From Neurospora crassa OR74A (taxonomy: Eukaryota; Ascomycota; Sordariomycetes; Sordariales; Sordariaceae), in the NCBI RefSeq assembly GCF_000182925.2, contig NC_026504.1:992001-1056000 (forward strand): 64,000 nucleotides of DNA. The letters are read 5' to 3'. Below the pieces are notes generated by a model. That model had not been told where the DNA came from, did not search any database, and saw nothing but the letters and a program-made list of their open reading frames with translations. Numbering within the stretch: position 1 is the first letter of the stretch; each line of letters opens with the position of its first letter. Positions 1 to 11,416 of this stretch are shown here, one piece after another. Position numbers and translations under genes: made by a program.

Positions 1-600
1 CCCTAAGCAACATACGACGGATATAAGTATATAGACCCAGTACTATACTAAAATCCGATATATATTTTTATTTATTACAAAAATATTAAATAAGTTCTGA
101 GGTATCGAAAATTTGGCCGCGTTCGGTTACTGGTAGTGCCCCTACTACAGCTTCGGGTTCCACAAACTAGTCTACTACCCATTCGTTAATAAAATCCTCG
201 TCGAATACTACTATCTCTAGTTATTATATTTCTCAGTCGTATTCTCGCTCTATATATTCGATATTAAAACGCAATTAATCATCGTTAAACGTAGCTAGAA
301 GGACATTATTTTCAAATTCGGCTAGCCGCCGGCGTATATTTATCAAGTCTAGATTTGTAAGTATATTGTCGTAATCGATAAATCCGGTCTTTATATATAA
401 GTTAGCAATCAGATTTATTTTAGTATCAAGATAATGACTAACCTTAGTTATCTTCGTTAATATCTTCCCATTCGTTAAGCGGTAGAGCGGGGTCTAACAT
501 TATAGTATCGCCGTTGTTATTATTATTAAAAATTAGTTCGAAACTAGGATTTTAAGCTATTAATAATCTTAATTAGCGCGGGGGGGTTGGTAATTTTAAT
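1..600 (-). pseudogene. tnp2/CACTA-like transposase, N-terminal part (copy 0), cut by window start
   Basis: This is the N-terminal part of gene 1 of the ~12-kb two-gene transposon; the rest lies left of the window. The minus strand can be aligned by eye with the same region of the other three copies (25440-25740, 44160-44600, 59040-59530). Shared blocks include an acidic stretch reading like DEDFINEW and a following RRRLAEFENNVL-type stretch. In-frame TAA/TAG stops occur where the sister copies have Gln codons, so the gene is dead through RIP. The assignment rests on the sister copies, because the diagnostic transposase block (GDMPQQ-like) is outside the window here. Gene 2 of the same copy starts divergently at 2038, so the DNA between them would have held both promoters. 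Confidence 0.55.
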
Positions 601-1429
601 TATTACTATCGTCGACTAGAATAAGGGTAGATATCTGGAACCGGCATTCGTCTGCCATATCCAGCCCGGATTCTATAATTTACCTGCCTGCTAACTACAA
701 AGTCTGCCCATAAGGACGAAGACTCCTTGATCTTGGCCTAGCGGGGCATTGCGTCAACGGTTAATTATAACCAAAGTAGGTAAAGCAAGCAGAGAGGTAA
801 GGGGAAGAGTTAGTTGTAAGGGGAAGAGGTAGTTATAAAGGGAAGAGTTAGAATTAAGTAGCCGAGGAGGGGTGGCCCAGACGCTGTAGATTTGAGATAC
901 TCGCCAACAGTTCTACAGTATAAACTTAAATTAAAACGATAAATTAGATTATATAGGTAGTAGTACGTACTTATTGAGATATTCACTGATGATGTGTACG
1001 TAGTACAAACAAGTCAGATAAGGTTAGTCTCGTGAACTCGTCCCGTCTTGAAATTAATAAATAATTCTTGATATTATTCATTTTATATATTTACACAGTA
1101 AGTTTGCTTATTTACGGGTAGATACGTCATGTAGTCTTGTGTCTTAAGTACTAAAGTACTTCGATTCTCTATATACCCTATTATTTAAGTTAAATATCTT
1201 ATCCTTTAAAGCTAGAGAATTCTCCCCCCTGTACGAACTTCTCCCTAATTCTATCCCTTTTATTAACTGCTATATTGCTTCTATCTAGCTAGCCAAATAT
1301 ACGTAGTAATTGGTCTGTATATTATACCCACCATTTCAATATTTGGAAAGAGTATCTAATTACCCGCTACTGTGCCTGTTTACTATTATTTGTTTGTTAA
1401 TTCTTAATTTACACGTCCGTCATTCAATA
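601..1429. other. Intergenic region between divergent genes 1 and 2 of copy 0
   Basis: No gene is visible. Positions 785-855 hold a short purine-rich tandem repeat with units like GGGGAAGAGTTAGTTGTAA. A matching repeat lies at the equivalent place in copy III (59700-59790), so this is part of the transposon and not a host spacer. The rest is AT-rich with no recognised motif. Confidence 0.45.
785..855. repeat. Purine-rich tandem repeat, ~20-bp unit
   Basis: About three imperfect units of GGGGAAGAGTTAGTTGTAA type. A related array occurs at 59700-59790 in copy III, in the same position relative to gene 1. It may be a regulatory or transposase-binding array; this is inferred from position only. 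Confidence 0.6.
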
Positions 1430-1745
1430 TATGCCCTACTTCACCTGTACGTACTTTAAGTCTAGTGTTAGGGGTATTGGCTTATACTGCGCTAATTTTA
1501 CTGGCTGCAATGCTTCCATTCCCCTACCAAGATTGCAGTTCTGGCCAAACGAGCCGTACTCGACGACCCACTTTGTACTTCCATCAATTTTCATCCAAAA
1601 TACCATCACTACATTTACCAACTGCTGCGAACACCACCCCGCGATTTCATCCAGTCTTTGAAATTCCCAACAGGATGAAGACTATTTACGCGCGCGTATA
1701 CGGTAAAATAGAAGGCGGTAGAATCTAGCCGACTATGCCCTACGC
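1430..1745. other. Island of normal base composition in the promoter region of copy 0
   Basis: This ~315-bp stretch keeps many CpA dinucleotides and is clearly more GC-rich than either flank. Small ORFs occur in it on both strands (for example 1465-1728 +), but none shows a recognisable domain and I do not call a gene. It ends just before a TATA-like motif and a CT tract upstream of gene 2, so it may be promoter DNA specific to this copy or a late insertion. Confidence 0.4.
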
Positions 1746-1782
1746 GTATAAAAGAAATCTAGCAAATTACATTAATTGCGAC

Positions 1783-1822
<40 letters not shown>

Positions 1823-1832
1823 TTCTTTGAAA
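1746..1832 (+). promoter_or_regulatory. Putative gene 2 promoter: TATA-like motif plus CT tract
   Basis: TATAAAAG lies at about 1747-1754, followed by a (CT)n and CTTT-rich run at about 1785-1830. The gene 2 ATG is ~200 bp further on at 2038. A TATA box followed by a pyrimidine tract is a common fungal core promoter layout. Pyrimidine-rich tracts also precede gene 2 in copy I, copy II, copy III and the 6640 fragment. Confidence 0.45.
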
Positions 1833-2037
1833 TCAACAACTACAGATCGTAGACGATATTCTGTCGCCCGCAGCCATTATGTTTTGCACGCGATTGATTG
1901 TCAATCTCCAATCAACTACACCCAATTCAAATAATTTAAAGTATCTCCGGATTTTCGCAGTAATACTCGACTGTGAACGTACGTATTATAATCATTACCA
2001 AAATTTCAGATTTACTTGATTGATATAGATATAGACG

Positions 2038-5000
2038 ATGCCCAGCAAGAAGCCCAAGAGTGGTCGTCTTCGTGGTCGCCCTCCCAAGGATACGGCTAAC
2101 CCAGTTAATAAGGGTAAACGGACCGTCAGTTTTAATATGCAAGGTCTCGAGGATAACGATAACGAGCCGGATATTGCTAGTAATTAACCGTCTTTACCTA
2201 CTAATACGCCTCCCAAACCTGCTATGTCCAAAATGTCGTCGCGTTCTTTCACTAGCTAAGATAGTATTCAACTTCCCATACATTAGGATCCAGTAAGTTA
2301 ATCGGTCTTTTTTTCCCTTTATATACATTGATTCTAACCTTGCCTTAGCGCCGCAATATCACATCGCTGCACAAAGAGTAGTAGGGTAGCCGCTTTAAGA
2401 ATGTGGCCAAATATATAAAGTCGGCCGCATCTACCGATATCCTCCAAAAGGAGAGCCAGCGCACTGGCACTGGCACTAGCACTAGCACTGGCTCTGGCCC
2501 GGCAACGAACATAACATCACCTGCCTATTAATATTAATAAAAGTATAGTACACAGGGTAGCAGCGTGCCCACACCCAATGTTCAATATCCTCCCACTTCT
2601 AGATATCCTGCTCCTAGATACCCGCCTCCTGGATACCTCCCTACTCCTAGATATCCTCCTTATAGATATCCTCCTAGATACCCGGTTATCTCCCAGGTAT
2701 TTTCGCCTCGTCCTTTTACACCCCGGTACCAACACCGGCTCGGAATTTAACACCCGCCCAACATTTCTCGCCTACCCCACCTCATAGTTATACTCCGCCT
2801 AGCCATCGCCCTGCCTCTCGGTACTCAATGCCTATACTATAGCCACCTCCTTAAATCTTTTCACCTTATTAGCTTTCCCCTAGTTATATAGTAGTAAATC
2901 TACAAGTTCTTCAATAGTAAGTTGAACAAGAAATCCAGTAACGAGTCTAAGCGCAAATGCAATTAATGTAATAGGAAATACAGCAACAAATGCGACAACA
3001 GATGCAATAGCAAATGTAGTAAATATAATAAATACAATAGTAACTTAATTAAGCCCAGTCCGCTACTACTACTACTCAGACCTCCCAACCGGCTACCTCT
3101 ATAGCTGCTCCTACTCCTACCAATACGAACTAGAAGGATTTCGAACGCTTTCTTCGTAGTAGAAGCTTTACTGATACGAGCGATTTTTCCCTGTCACAGA
3201 GGGGTCCTATACTGGAGTAAGTCGAGCAACAGGCTTGAAAGGTAGAAGAGGCTCGCAAAGTAAAGGAAGTATATAAAGTAGAGGAAGTGTGTAAAGTAGA
3301 TGTTCGTAAAGTAGAAATAGCGCGCCAATAGAAAGCCGAATAATTTCGTTAAGTACAATAGGTAAAGGCTCAAGCCTAAGCTTAGGTAAAGGCTAACAGA
3401 CCGCCTGTCCCTCCATTCAGCCAGACTATATTAACCACTAATACGTTTACTATATTTGGCCGTAGCGCATCCGATGCCTATTCTGGTTTCAATTTCGAAG
3501 AGTCTTTCCGATAGCCACCGCAGTAAAACAACGATGAGTACGATAATTTTAATGCCAATAACGATAATGAGGAGGATGATGATGTATTTGGCGATATTGG
3601 AGCCCCTCGTCGCCCTGGCGGTGCTGCTTCTGGTGCTGCATTTGGTTCTACCTCTGGCCGTAGAGGTCCTGCCGGTCCTACATCTTCCACTCCCAGTGGT
3701 AGGGGTGCTAGTGCCGCCTCTAGCTCTGGTATTGTATTTAGCTCTAGTGTCGCCCCCGGTGCCGCCCCTAGTGCTGAAACCCCTAGTTTAAGTATTCGTA
3801 AGCGGAAAAAGGGAAAGAGGGATAATAGTAGACTATTATAAGAATCCTACCCGGAATTCTTCTATAAGCCCAGCCGTACTAGCTTGTAGAAGCTGTGTAA
3901 AAATAGTATACTTACTAGGCTAGATTTCGACGCGGTAGATAGTAACTATATTCGCTCTATTAATAAAAATGATCCTATACGAGGTATTGAACGTATATAG
4001 GGTGTCCAGCTACCGTAAAATAATACTATTATTATTAATAAATTAAATAAAGAGCTTCAATAGGCCTTATTCTTATATTACTACAACTAATTCTCTAGCA
4101 CCCTCGTTATTAATACAATTAATAGTATTAATACCCGTTTTAAGCGTTTTAAAGCCCTTCGAGAATATATACTTAAAACCTATTGTACGAAAAAGTCTAA
4201 CTTTCTCAACTATACTTTAATATCATTTTTTCAAAACATTATTACCGACAATTTATTCCTTTTAGAATACGACCTTAATAATAATAATAAATATAGGGCC
4301 TACTACTTAGAATTAATCGAAAGTTAGATTAATAGAAGGACCTTCAACTAGATTTATACTTATATTGTAAAATATATCGACTACAAGGCCACCTTCGGCA
4401 ATCGGACTAGTCTTCTATTTTACTATATTAAAACGGAATTATAAAATATAGGCTTCGTAATATTAAATATTATTAAATCCGAACGCATTATAAATAAGGG
4501 CCGGCCTAAATCTGAAGAGAGAAAAACCGACGAAAATACCCGCAAAATTATACACCAAACCTTTACAACCCTGCCTTTCAACGAGCGGTATAAGGAAGTC
4601 GATAGAAAATAGTTCGTTAAAATACTATTAGAATTCGTACTTAAATAGGTTAAGCCGGCTAATGCACCCAAAATAGATCGCCTAAATAGGAGCGTTATTA
4701 TAAAAGCACTACCCGCGCCCCCTAACGTTCTTCACCCCAATATTGGTAGATAGCGTCGCTTACTATCCGAATAGACCCTTGAACCCTCCGGCACTCCTAA
4801 GACTCTAAGCGGCAACTATGGTGCCTAGTGTAATATTAGTCTAGGCTCTGGTAATTAGAGTCCTAGATATAGTCTATATGGTGGCCGTCCCGATAGAGGT
4901 GGTCGTGATAATAGAGGTGGTCGTGATGATAGAAGCGGTGGCCGTAACAACCGGGACAGAGGTGGCCGTCCTGACAGAGGTGGTTGTAATGATAGAGGTG

Positions 5001-5530
5001 GTTGTAATAGCCGTAGTGGCGGCTATAATAATAGAGGTGGCGGTTGTAACAACTGAGATAGAGTTGATTGTAATGATAGAGGTGGCTGAGATATTAGGGA
5101 CAATAGAGGTTACGGCGGTTATAGTCACGGCGGTTAAAGTAGCTATAGAGGCGATTATAATCAAGGCGAAAGCAGCAGGTACTGCGAATACACCCCTACT
5201 CATGCTTCTTCTTAATATGAGCGTTAATGCTCTATCGGTGCTCGTAGTGCCCGCGGTGGTAGTAGTAGTAGCTATAATTTGGAGGAGGAGGACGAGGAAG
5301 ATGACGAGGATGATAATAGCCCGGTTTATCTACGGTATAAACGTAAGGGTCGCCATTATAGCGGTCATTACAACGGTCGTTATAGTTAAGCTATATTCTA
5401 ATTTACCTTCAATATTTCGCCTCCTATACCCAGGCGTACGCGTATACCAATCGCTACTACTTCTTCGCCGGCTATAATCTTCCAATCGGCTACTACCTTA
5501 GACGAAAGTATAAAGCATTTACACCTTTGA
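2038..5530 (+). pseudogene. Gene 2 of the two-gene transposon (copy 0): AT-hook / coiled-coil / RGG protein
   Basis: The start is ATG 2038. Residues 9-18 read GRLRGRPPKD, a textbook AT-hook, followed by KRTVSF, which recurs in other copies. Then come a Pro/Tyr-rich stretch (2565-2750), a Gln-rich coiled coil (about 2920-3050) and a KVEE-type charged repeat (3230-3370). A Gly/Ala/Ser-rich linker containing FGDIGAP follows (3580-3790), then a conserved globular region (3830-4700). The tail is RGG-rich (4870-5180) and the C-terminus reads TTLDESIKHLHL, stop at 5528-5530. The reading frame changes at least once, so introns or indels exist. Most premature stops are TAA/TAG at expected Gln codons (RIP). 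I do not recognise the globular region; a nucleic-acid-binding accessory protein is inferred from the AT-hook and RGG tail. Confidence 0.6.
4870..5180 (+). repeat. RGG-box coding repeat in gene 2, copy 0
   Basis: Tandem codon blocks of the form GGT-CGT-GAT-AGA-GGT encode GGRDNRGGRDD-type sequence. RGG repeats are established RNA- and DNA-binding low-complexity regions. Long ORFs seen in the other frames here are shadows of this repeat. Confidence 0.7.
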
Positions 5531-6242
5531 ACAATGCATTTATTCTCTAGTATGCGGCTGTTTATAGCCAATTGTTATAGTATTATATAATACCTATATC
5601 CGATTAACAATAGTATTATAATTAGCAGTATCGTACTTAGTAGTATCGTATTTAATAATACGCAATTTAACGTCGCAATATTCATTCAATTTAGATATAT
5701 GGTATTCAATATTACTACAGAAAAAGAATCCCATCCAATCGTAGATAGGTAACACTATAATGTTTCGTTTACTGTCCTGTCTGTTCCCCTTTGTCCTTGG
5801 TACTGTTATCGCAGTGCGATTGATTAATTTATTGATATACAACCGTATCGCAAATGCGCTATCTTCACCCCCTGAATACCACTATATGCTTACAGGGGTA
5901 TTAAGCGCCGCCAACCGCCAAGTTCATTTAGCGATGTCTTGGGCAGGAGCGCTGGTGTACTTTCCGCGTTGGACTGAATATAACCCACCCTCGTGCAGCG
6001 CTAGTCTGATTTGCGACCGTGAAACATAGAAGGACCACTATAATCGTAATTGCCTTTGACTATATTCTTATCTGCTCCTCCCCTCTTGGGTTGCATGACC
6101 TCCAACGGTAGTTTTCCTGACAACGGTACATGGCGCCCAACGACGGTAGTCTGTTGCCAACCGTCAATTGACGGTAGTGAGGCGGATACCGTCGATTGAC
6201 GGTCGTTTCACGACATGTGCTTCCCTAGGACCCCGTAGCTAA
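5531..6242. other. Right-end region of copy 0 with subterminal ACGGTA repeats
   Basis: 5531-5850 is AT-rich with no gene seen. 5850-6215 is nearer normal composition. From 6110 to 6215 there is a cluster of ACGGTAGT / CCGTCAATTGACGG motifs, some palindromic. Similar motifs (ACGGTAAATT, CAGTAAGTTG) sit at the left end of copy I (8858-9005) and right of copy I gene 2 (35330-35430). They therefore look like subterminal repeats of the family, the usual transposase-binding sites of CACTA-like elements. The small ORF at 5760-6029 has no recognisable domain. Confidence 0.5.
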
Positions 6243-6632
6243 GAACTTAGTCATTTCTTTCACTCTTTTTCACACGGCCATTTGCACCAGCACTCCAGTC
6301 TGCGCCAGCACTTTGCACTGCACTGCACTGTACGCAATTACACTGCACCCATCTATACTATACACATGCATTCAATCCACCACCTTAATGTACGTTTCAA
6401 TCGTCGCATTCAATCAACTCCATGAAGTGGAAAGTATCACCAGATTCGCGCTGTCAGATTTGCTTGCCCGCTGAAGACCAAGCTTTACAGGGCATTCATT
6501 GGGCATTTACTAGGTTGACCCACTTCATGACATTGAAAATCACGATTTTTACAGCCAAAACGAGATAATTTACATGTCAGCTGTCAGATCCCAAAAGTGC
6601 GTACCTGTAAGTTTTTGGTGCGTGTCGGTAAG
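6243..6632. mobile_element. Shortened, non-autonomous MULE-related element or fragment
   Basis: The left part (6247-6330: TTAGTCATTTCTTT, TTTTTCACAC, repeated GCACTTTG-like blocks) matches the left interior of the MULE at 29196-29280. The right part (6449-6632: CCCGCTGAAGACC, CACGATTTTTACAGC, GTGCGTACCTGTAAG) matches the right end of the same MULE (31984-32160). Nothing of the transposase lies between, so this is a deletion derivative. The left TIR is not recognisable. Its composition is less RIP-altered than the full element, so it shows the family sequence better. Confidence 0.6.
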
Positions 6633-6639
6633 TTAACTC

Positions 6640-7150
6640 TAAAAAATAGGGCCGGTAGAGTATCGAAGACGATTGAATGCGTAGTACTCTGTTCCGTCGT
6701 TTGAATTTTCGATACTATTTACGTCCGGCAGTATAAACGAGAATGGAGCAAACGACTACCCCGTTATCGTTAATTGAAGGTAGTTGAACTGTTGTAATTA
6801 TATTTATTAGTATTATCTTTAATAAGAATTAGTTACTTGCGCGCTATATTTTATCTTAATATTCGAAAGTACTAGTCGATGATTAGGTAAATACATAAAT
6901 CCTACCGGCCGTCTTCCCTTTCGAGCTTCCTCCTCTTCTAAACTCCCTCCTTCCAACCAAAGAGTTGAAGACTCTTATTTCGCTCATCCTTCAATTTAAA
7001 CTCTACTTCTTCCAATAATATATTAAAGAGTTTGTAATTACTATTATTGAGTCCCCCCCCTCCTAATTTATAAGCTATTCTAGACTACTGTTACCGTAAG
7101 TATTACCCTAATTTAACTATACGCCCGGACCGATTAATATTCTTATTTAA
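6640..7150 (+). promoter_or_regulatory. Upstream region of the gene 2 fragment, with a highly conserved block
   Basis: 6650-6690 (starting GGCCGGTAGAGTATCGAAG) is almost identical to 60272-60312 upstream of gene 2 in copy III, although surrounding sequence has diverged more. A pyrimidine-rich tract follows at about 6910-6980, equivalent to 27190-27290 and 60530-60600. This is probably the gene 2 promoter and 5' leader. Confidence 0.5.
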
Positions 7151-8837
7151 ATAGAGGGCTTTATAAAGAGGAAGAGAAAACCGCCTACCTCTGTAGTTAA
7201 TTAATAAATTAAAAGGACTATTAGCTTCGAGGGTTATTAAGATTGCGATGATAGTAATAACGGCTAATATTATAATAACGATTATAAAGACTATAATTAA
7301 TAATAGTAAATTACTAGTAGTACGCTTGTTTCGCCTACTATAAGCCCTATAAAGCTAGTGTAAGCGCCGCCTATATATATAATTAGTACCTATTAATAAC
7401 TTTTTAAGGTATAGGCCTAAGTAAATTGATAATATACATTATAGTTAATTTTAATATATTACTAATATTCTTAATAGGGCCCCCGCAATATTACTTCGCC
7501 GGCTAGATTAAGCCCTCGGACTATAGTTAAGAAGAATCTCAAAAAGACTACTTATTCTAAATCTATTGCGACCAATTTAATTAATCTTTTAACTAAGGAT
7601 TCCTAGGCGGCAACTAAACGACCTACGCTTCCCCAACCTCCAATTATTATACCCAAAGTAATATTATAAATTCGTTATAATTAATATTAATAATACTAAT
7701 ATTAGTTATATTAATAACAATATTAAGCCTAATTAAAGTATAATATATAGTCGCTATATTAAAGAATAACCTAATCCCTATAATATTAATAACCGGTTAC
7801 TAGCGATAATCGTAGTCAGCAACTGCCCACTCCCTTTAGTTATAGTTAATACCAATATAAACCGTCCCCCCTTAGCTACGGCCAACACCAACCCTCCTCC
7901 TTTAGTTACGGCTAATATTAATTGCCTATACCCTTTAATTATAATTAATACTAACTGTCCCCCCTTAGTTACGGCCAATACTAATCGCCTACACCCTTCG
8001 ATTATAGTTAATACTAACCGTCCCCCCTTAATTATAGCCAGTAATCCTCCTCTATTAGATATAACTAGTACTAACTATCCCCCCTTATTCGGGGCTAGCA
8101 ACCGCCCCCTCCTCCTAGTTACCAACCACCCCCCCTTCTTAGTAGTAGTCGTAGTAGTAGTTGTAGTAGTAGTCGTAGTAGTAGTTGTAGCTGTAGCCGT
8201 AGTCGTGGTCAGTACCCACCCCTTCCTCTTAGCTACTAACTACCCCCTTTATTTAGTTGTGGTAGTAGCTAATTATAAGATAGAGGTCAATTGCGTAATA
8301 ACTAGAGCGCGCAATATATCTCCTTTATCGAAGGGGTCGATAAAGAAATTTGGCGATAATAAGAACGATGTAAGTTGAATAAATTAGAAGTTTAATTACA
8401 AAATATTGAGGAATGAGCTCGAAATTTAGATCTAAGTTTCGAAGAATGTAATCGGCTATGTAATGAAGCCGATTAAGTTAGTAATAATATAGAATATCGA
8501 AAGGATTTAATCGAACGATTAGTATATAAATTTAAGTAATAGAAGGCTAAAGTAACGGCCAAACCTATAATTAAGCCTGGAGGTAGAGATTCTGAGTCCG
8601 ATGACGAGCCTTCAACCCCGAGACGGTCTAAAAAAGTAGTGGAAAACCTAGCAAAGAGGATTATAGCATTGCAGAAATCGAAAAAAAGGATTGCAATTTC
8701 GCCTTCCTTCTTCGAAAAATTCGACAACACTAAGCCGGGTAGTATAGTACTACCTCCTATCCCTAGTAAGGCTACTTCTAGCTATACGCTTCCTTTTATC
8801 CCTAGTAAATCTATATTTAACTACGCGCCTCCTTTAC
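7151..8837 (+). pseudogene. Gene 2 fragment (5' part), cut by insertion of copy I
   Basis: The start codon has become ATA (7151), where copy III keeps ATG (60761). The N-terminus shows a KRKRKPP nuclear-localisation-like run and KRTISFEGY. A proline-rich tandem repeat follows (7780-8110), then Ser/Arg/Gly-rich sequence (8130-8215), then a charged coiled coil (about 8330-8560) and the KKRIAISPSFFEKFD block (8680-8720). The sequence stops at 8837, where the left terminus CTTACCTGCGGG of copy I begins. The 3' half (globular region, RGG tail) is missing here and I did not find it on the far side of copy I. Stops are mostly TAA/TAG at Gln positions. Confidence 0.6.
7780..8115 (+). repeat. Proline-rich tandem repeat in gene 2 (~30-bp units)
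   Basis: Repeated units read like VxANTNPPPL on the plus strand, spaced ~30 bp. The same array occurs at 61430-61800 (copy III), in shorter form at 28210-28440 (copy I) and inverted at 52030-52350. The minus-strand ORF here is a shadow of the repeat. Confidence 0.65.
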
Positions 8838-9010
8838 TTACCTGCGGGACCCCCAGAGCTGGATACCATCAGCTTACCGTCAGCCGACCGTAAGCTGCAC
8901 CTATTACTATACAATCCAGCTTACCGTATATCAACCGTCTGTAAATCTATATAGTAAATTGACCTCTTACAGTAAGTTGCTCTCCTACGGTAAATTAACG
9001 TCGCACCTTC
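8838..9010. repeat. Left terminal and subterminal repeats of copy I
   Basis: It begins CTTACCTGCGGGACCC, like 37906 and 52993. It then carries several copies of CAGCTTACCGT, GTAAATTGACC, CAGTAAGTTGC and ACGGTAAATTAACG in both orientations. This is the arrangement expected of subterminal transposase-binding sites. Confidence 0.6.
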
Positions 9011-9109
9011 CCAAACGTCAAATAACTACAAAGACTCTAACTTAGTCCCAGCAAACAGAAAAATCATCAAGGGAAGTCGCGAACAAAGTATATAAACGTA
9101 CATTTTTTT

Positions 9110-9370
9110 ATAAATCTACCTACTACCTACCGCCCCCACCCTACCGCCCACCCTACTGCCTACCTACGCACAATCCACTATACTACCCGCCGCCTAACCC
9201 AACACTTATACCTAGCACTTACACTACGCTCTACACTATACTATACCTGCCCCTAGTCCAATACCCAATACCTACACCCAGCACCTGCACCTAGCACCCG
9301 GTACCTAGCACCTACACCCAACACCCGGCACCAGCCCAACATTCCCAGCACTACACCCGGCCGGCTCTAC
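9110..9370. repeat. C-rich minisatellite-like tract, copy I
   Basis: Imperfect ACACCCGGCACC / GCACCTA-type units, very C-rich within AT-rich flanks. Equivalent tracts are at 39360-39500 and 53280-53440, always between the left end and the 3' end of gene 1. Confidence 0.6.
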
Positions 9371-11336
9371 GCGCCAGTTCGGGGAGCAATGTATATAAGC
9401 GATCGGAGGAATTTAACTTACAATGATATAATTAAATGTAACAAATATAATCAAATATAATATAATACCCTAATCTAGATTCGGAACTATATAATAATCA
9501 ACTCAAAGTCGATTATTCAAGGGTTGGTACACTAACTTAAACTACTACATACAATGAATATAATACAATAAATACAATAATCCCCTAATCTAAATTATAA
9601 TTATATTAATTATTAGGGAAATAATATATTAATTTCAATTACTTATATAACGAATACTAATCTAGTCAAAAATTCTAATTAATTTACAAGGGATTTCCAA
9701 TATACAAATTACTATTAATCTCTATATATATATATTACAATTAAATAATTCAAATTATTAGTAGAGAGAGTATTATATATTAGAAAAATAATATATATTA
9801 TTCAGTTCTATTACTAAATACTATTAAATATCCATACTAATTAGCATCTACTATATTTATAATTGTAAAGTAATATACTATAAATAACCAACCTAAAAAA
9901 TAGACTACAACCCTTCAATTAGTATATTGAAATTAATAGGACGAAAATAGTAGTATACTATAATTATATTTATATAATATTCCAATTCACCCAAACCAAC
10001 CGATATTAATAACTATAGTTACATTCGTAAACCCTCAAAATATCCACAATATATACCCTGTTTATAAATAAAGCTAATAAACCAATAATTAGGGGCTCAC
10101 CCTCTTTAATAAATAATAATTTAAACGCTAAATTTCTATTATTAATAAACCTAACTCTAATTAGTATAATAAAGATACAACGTTTATTATACTACTTTTA
10201 CTCGTAAACAAAAATATAATCAATATAACTAATATTATTATTATCAGCCCCAGCCCTAATATTAAGCCGGGAATACCTAATATAATTACTAATACTAAAA
10301 GTATAATATCGAAAGGTATTAAATATAAGCTAAATATTAGCCTTTATTAACCATCTTTCCTAATCTCGGTTTATAATAAATATTCAAACGTATTCCTAAA
10401 GATAATTTTAGTAATATTAATAGTCGGGCGTATTTATAAGGTATATATATCTATATTATATTACTAATATATATCAACTTTATACCGACTTCATACTAGC
10501 TATATATATACATTATATTTAATATAATATTCAAACTCCTATATTAATATCCTAACGTAAATAGCGTTAACAATTATTCCAATATCTAGCAGCTAGTATT
10601 CGGGGAATTTAGTATCTCAATATAGAAGTATAAAGGTATAGGTAGGGGAATAATAGGCAAGGGTATAAATAGGCTTAAGGGATTTAGAAATTAAATATAC
10701 ATAATATATATACCTATCTATAAATAATTGTATTTACTATACTATATATTACTAATTACAAACCTTAGAATACTAGGGACACCGTAATCTAAATTATATA
10801 TTCTAAATAAAATATAGTAAGATAAATTAAATATTAAGGCAGCGGATAATAATAAATAAAACTCAGTAATAAAGTAATAAACTCACCGCATAGTCGTTTC
10901 TATAAATTTACTAATAATATTCGGCCGAATATGCGTATCGTTAATAGAATTTAGAATATTAAATTGTAATTCTTCAATTAGCTTTATTTTTCGCGTCTTA
11001 AACTACTATTACTTATTATCTTAATAAATTGAACTTTCAAATAGACTAGGGGCTTCTTTAACAATATATTTAATTTAATCTATCAATTTAGTATCGTCGG
11101 CGAACGAATTAAATAATATAAATCGAATAGTATAAATAATGCACTCTTATTCAAGGATCTACCTTTTAATATCTCTACCGTTGGTCGTTTCTATTATCTT
11201 TTTAAGGCGCCTATCGTTATTATTAATATTTATTTAATTAATAATAACTATAATCCTAGTACCGGTTTTATATATTAAATCTATAGTCTAAATCATATAA
11301 TACAATCTACTACCCTAGAATACAAATAGGGTACTT

Positions 11337-11416
11337 ATACTATACTATACTATACTATACTATATTGTACTATACTATACTATACTATACTATACTATAC
11401 TATACTATACTATACC
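11337..11416. repeat. TATAC pentanucleotide microsatellite
   Basis: About fifteen near-perfect (ACTAT)n units, inside degraded gene 1. Confidence 0.9.

Noticed and set aside
4874-5203. Minus-strand ORF of 109 codons
   Set aside because: It is antisense to the RGG repeat of gene 2 and consists only of Ile/Thr/Ala repeats.
5760-6029. Small secreted protein (89-codon ORF with hydrophobic start)
   Set aside because: It lies in the transposon right-end region, crosses a composition boundary and lacks a cysteine pattern or homologous copy; too weak to call.
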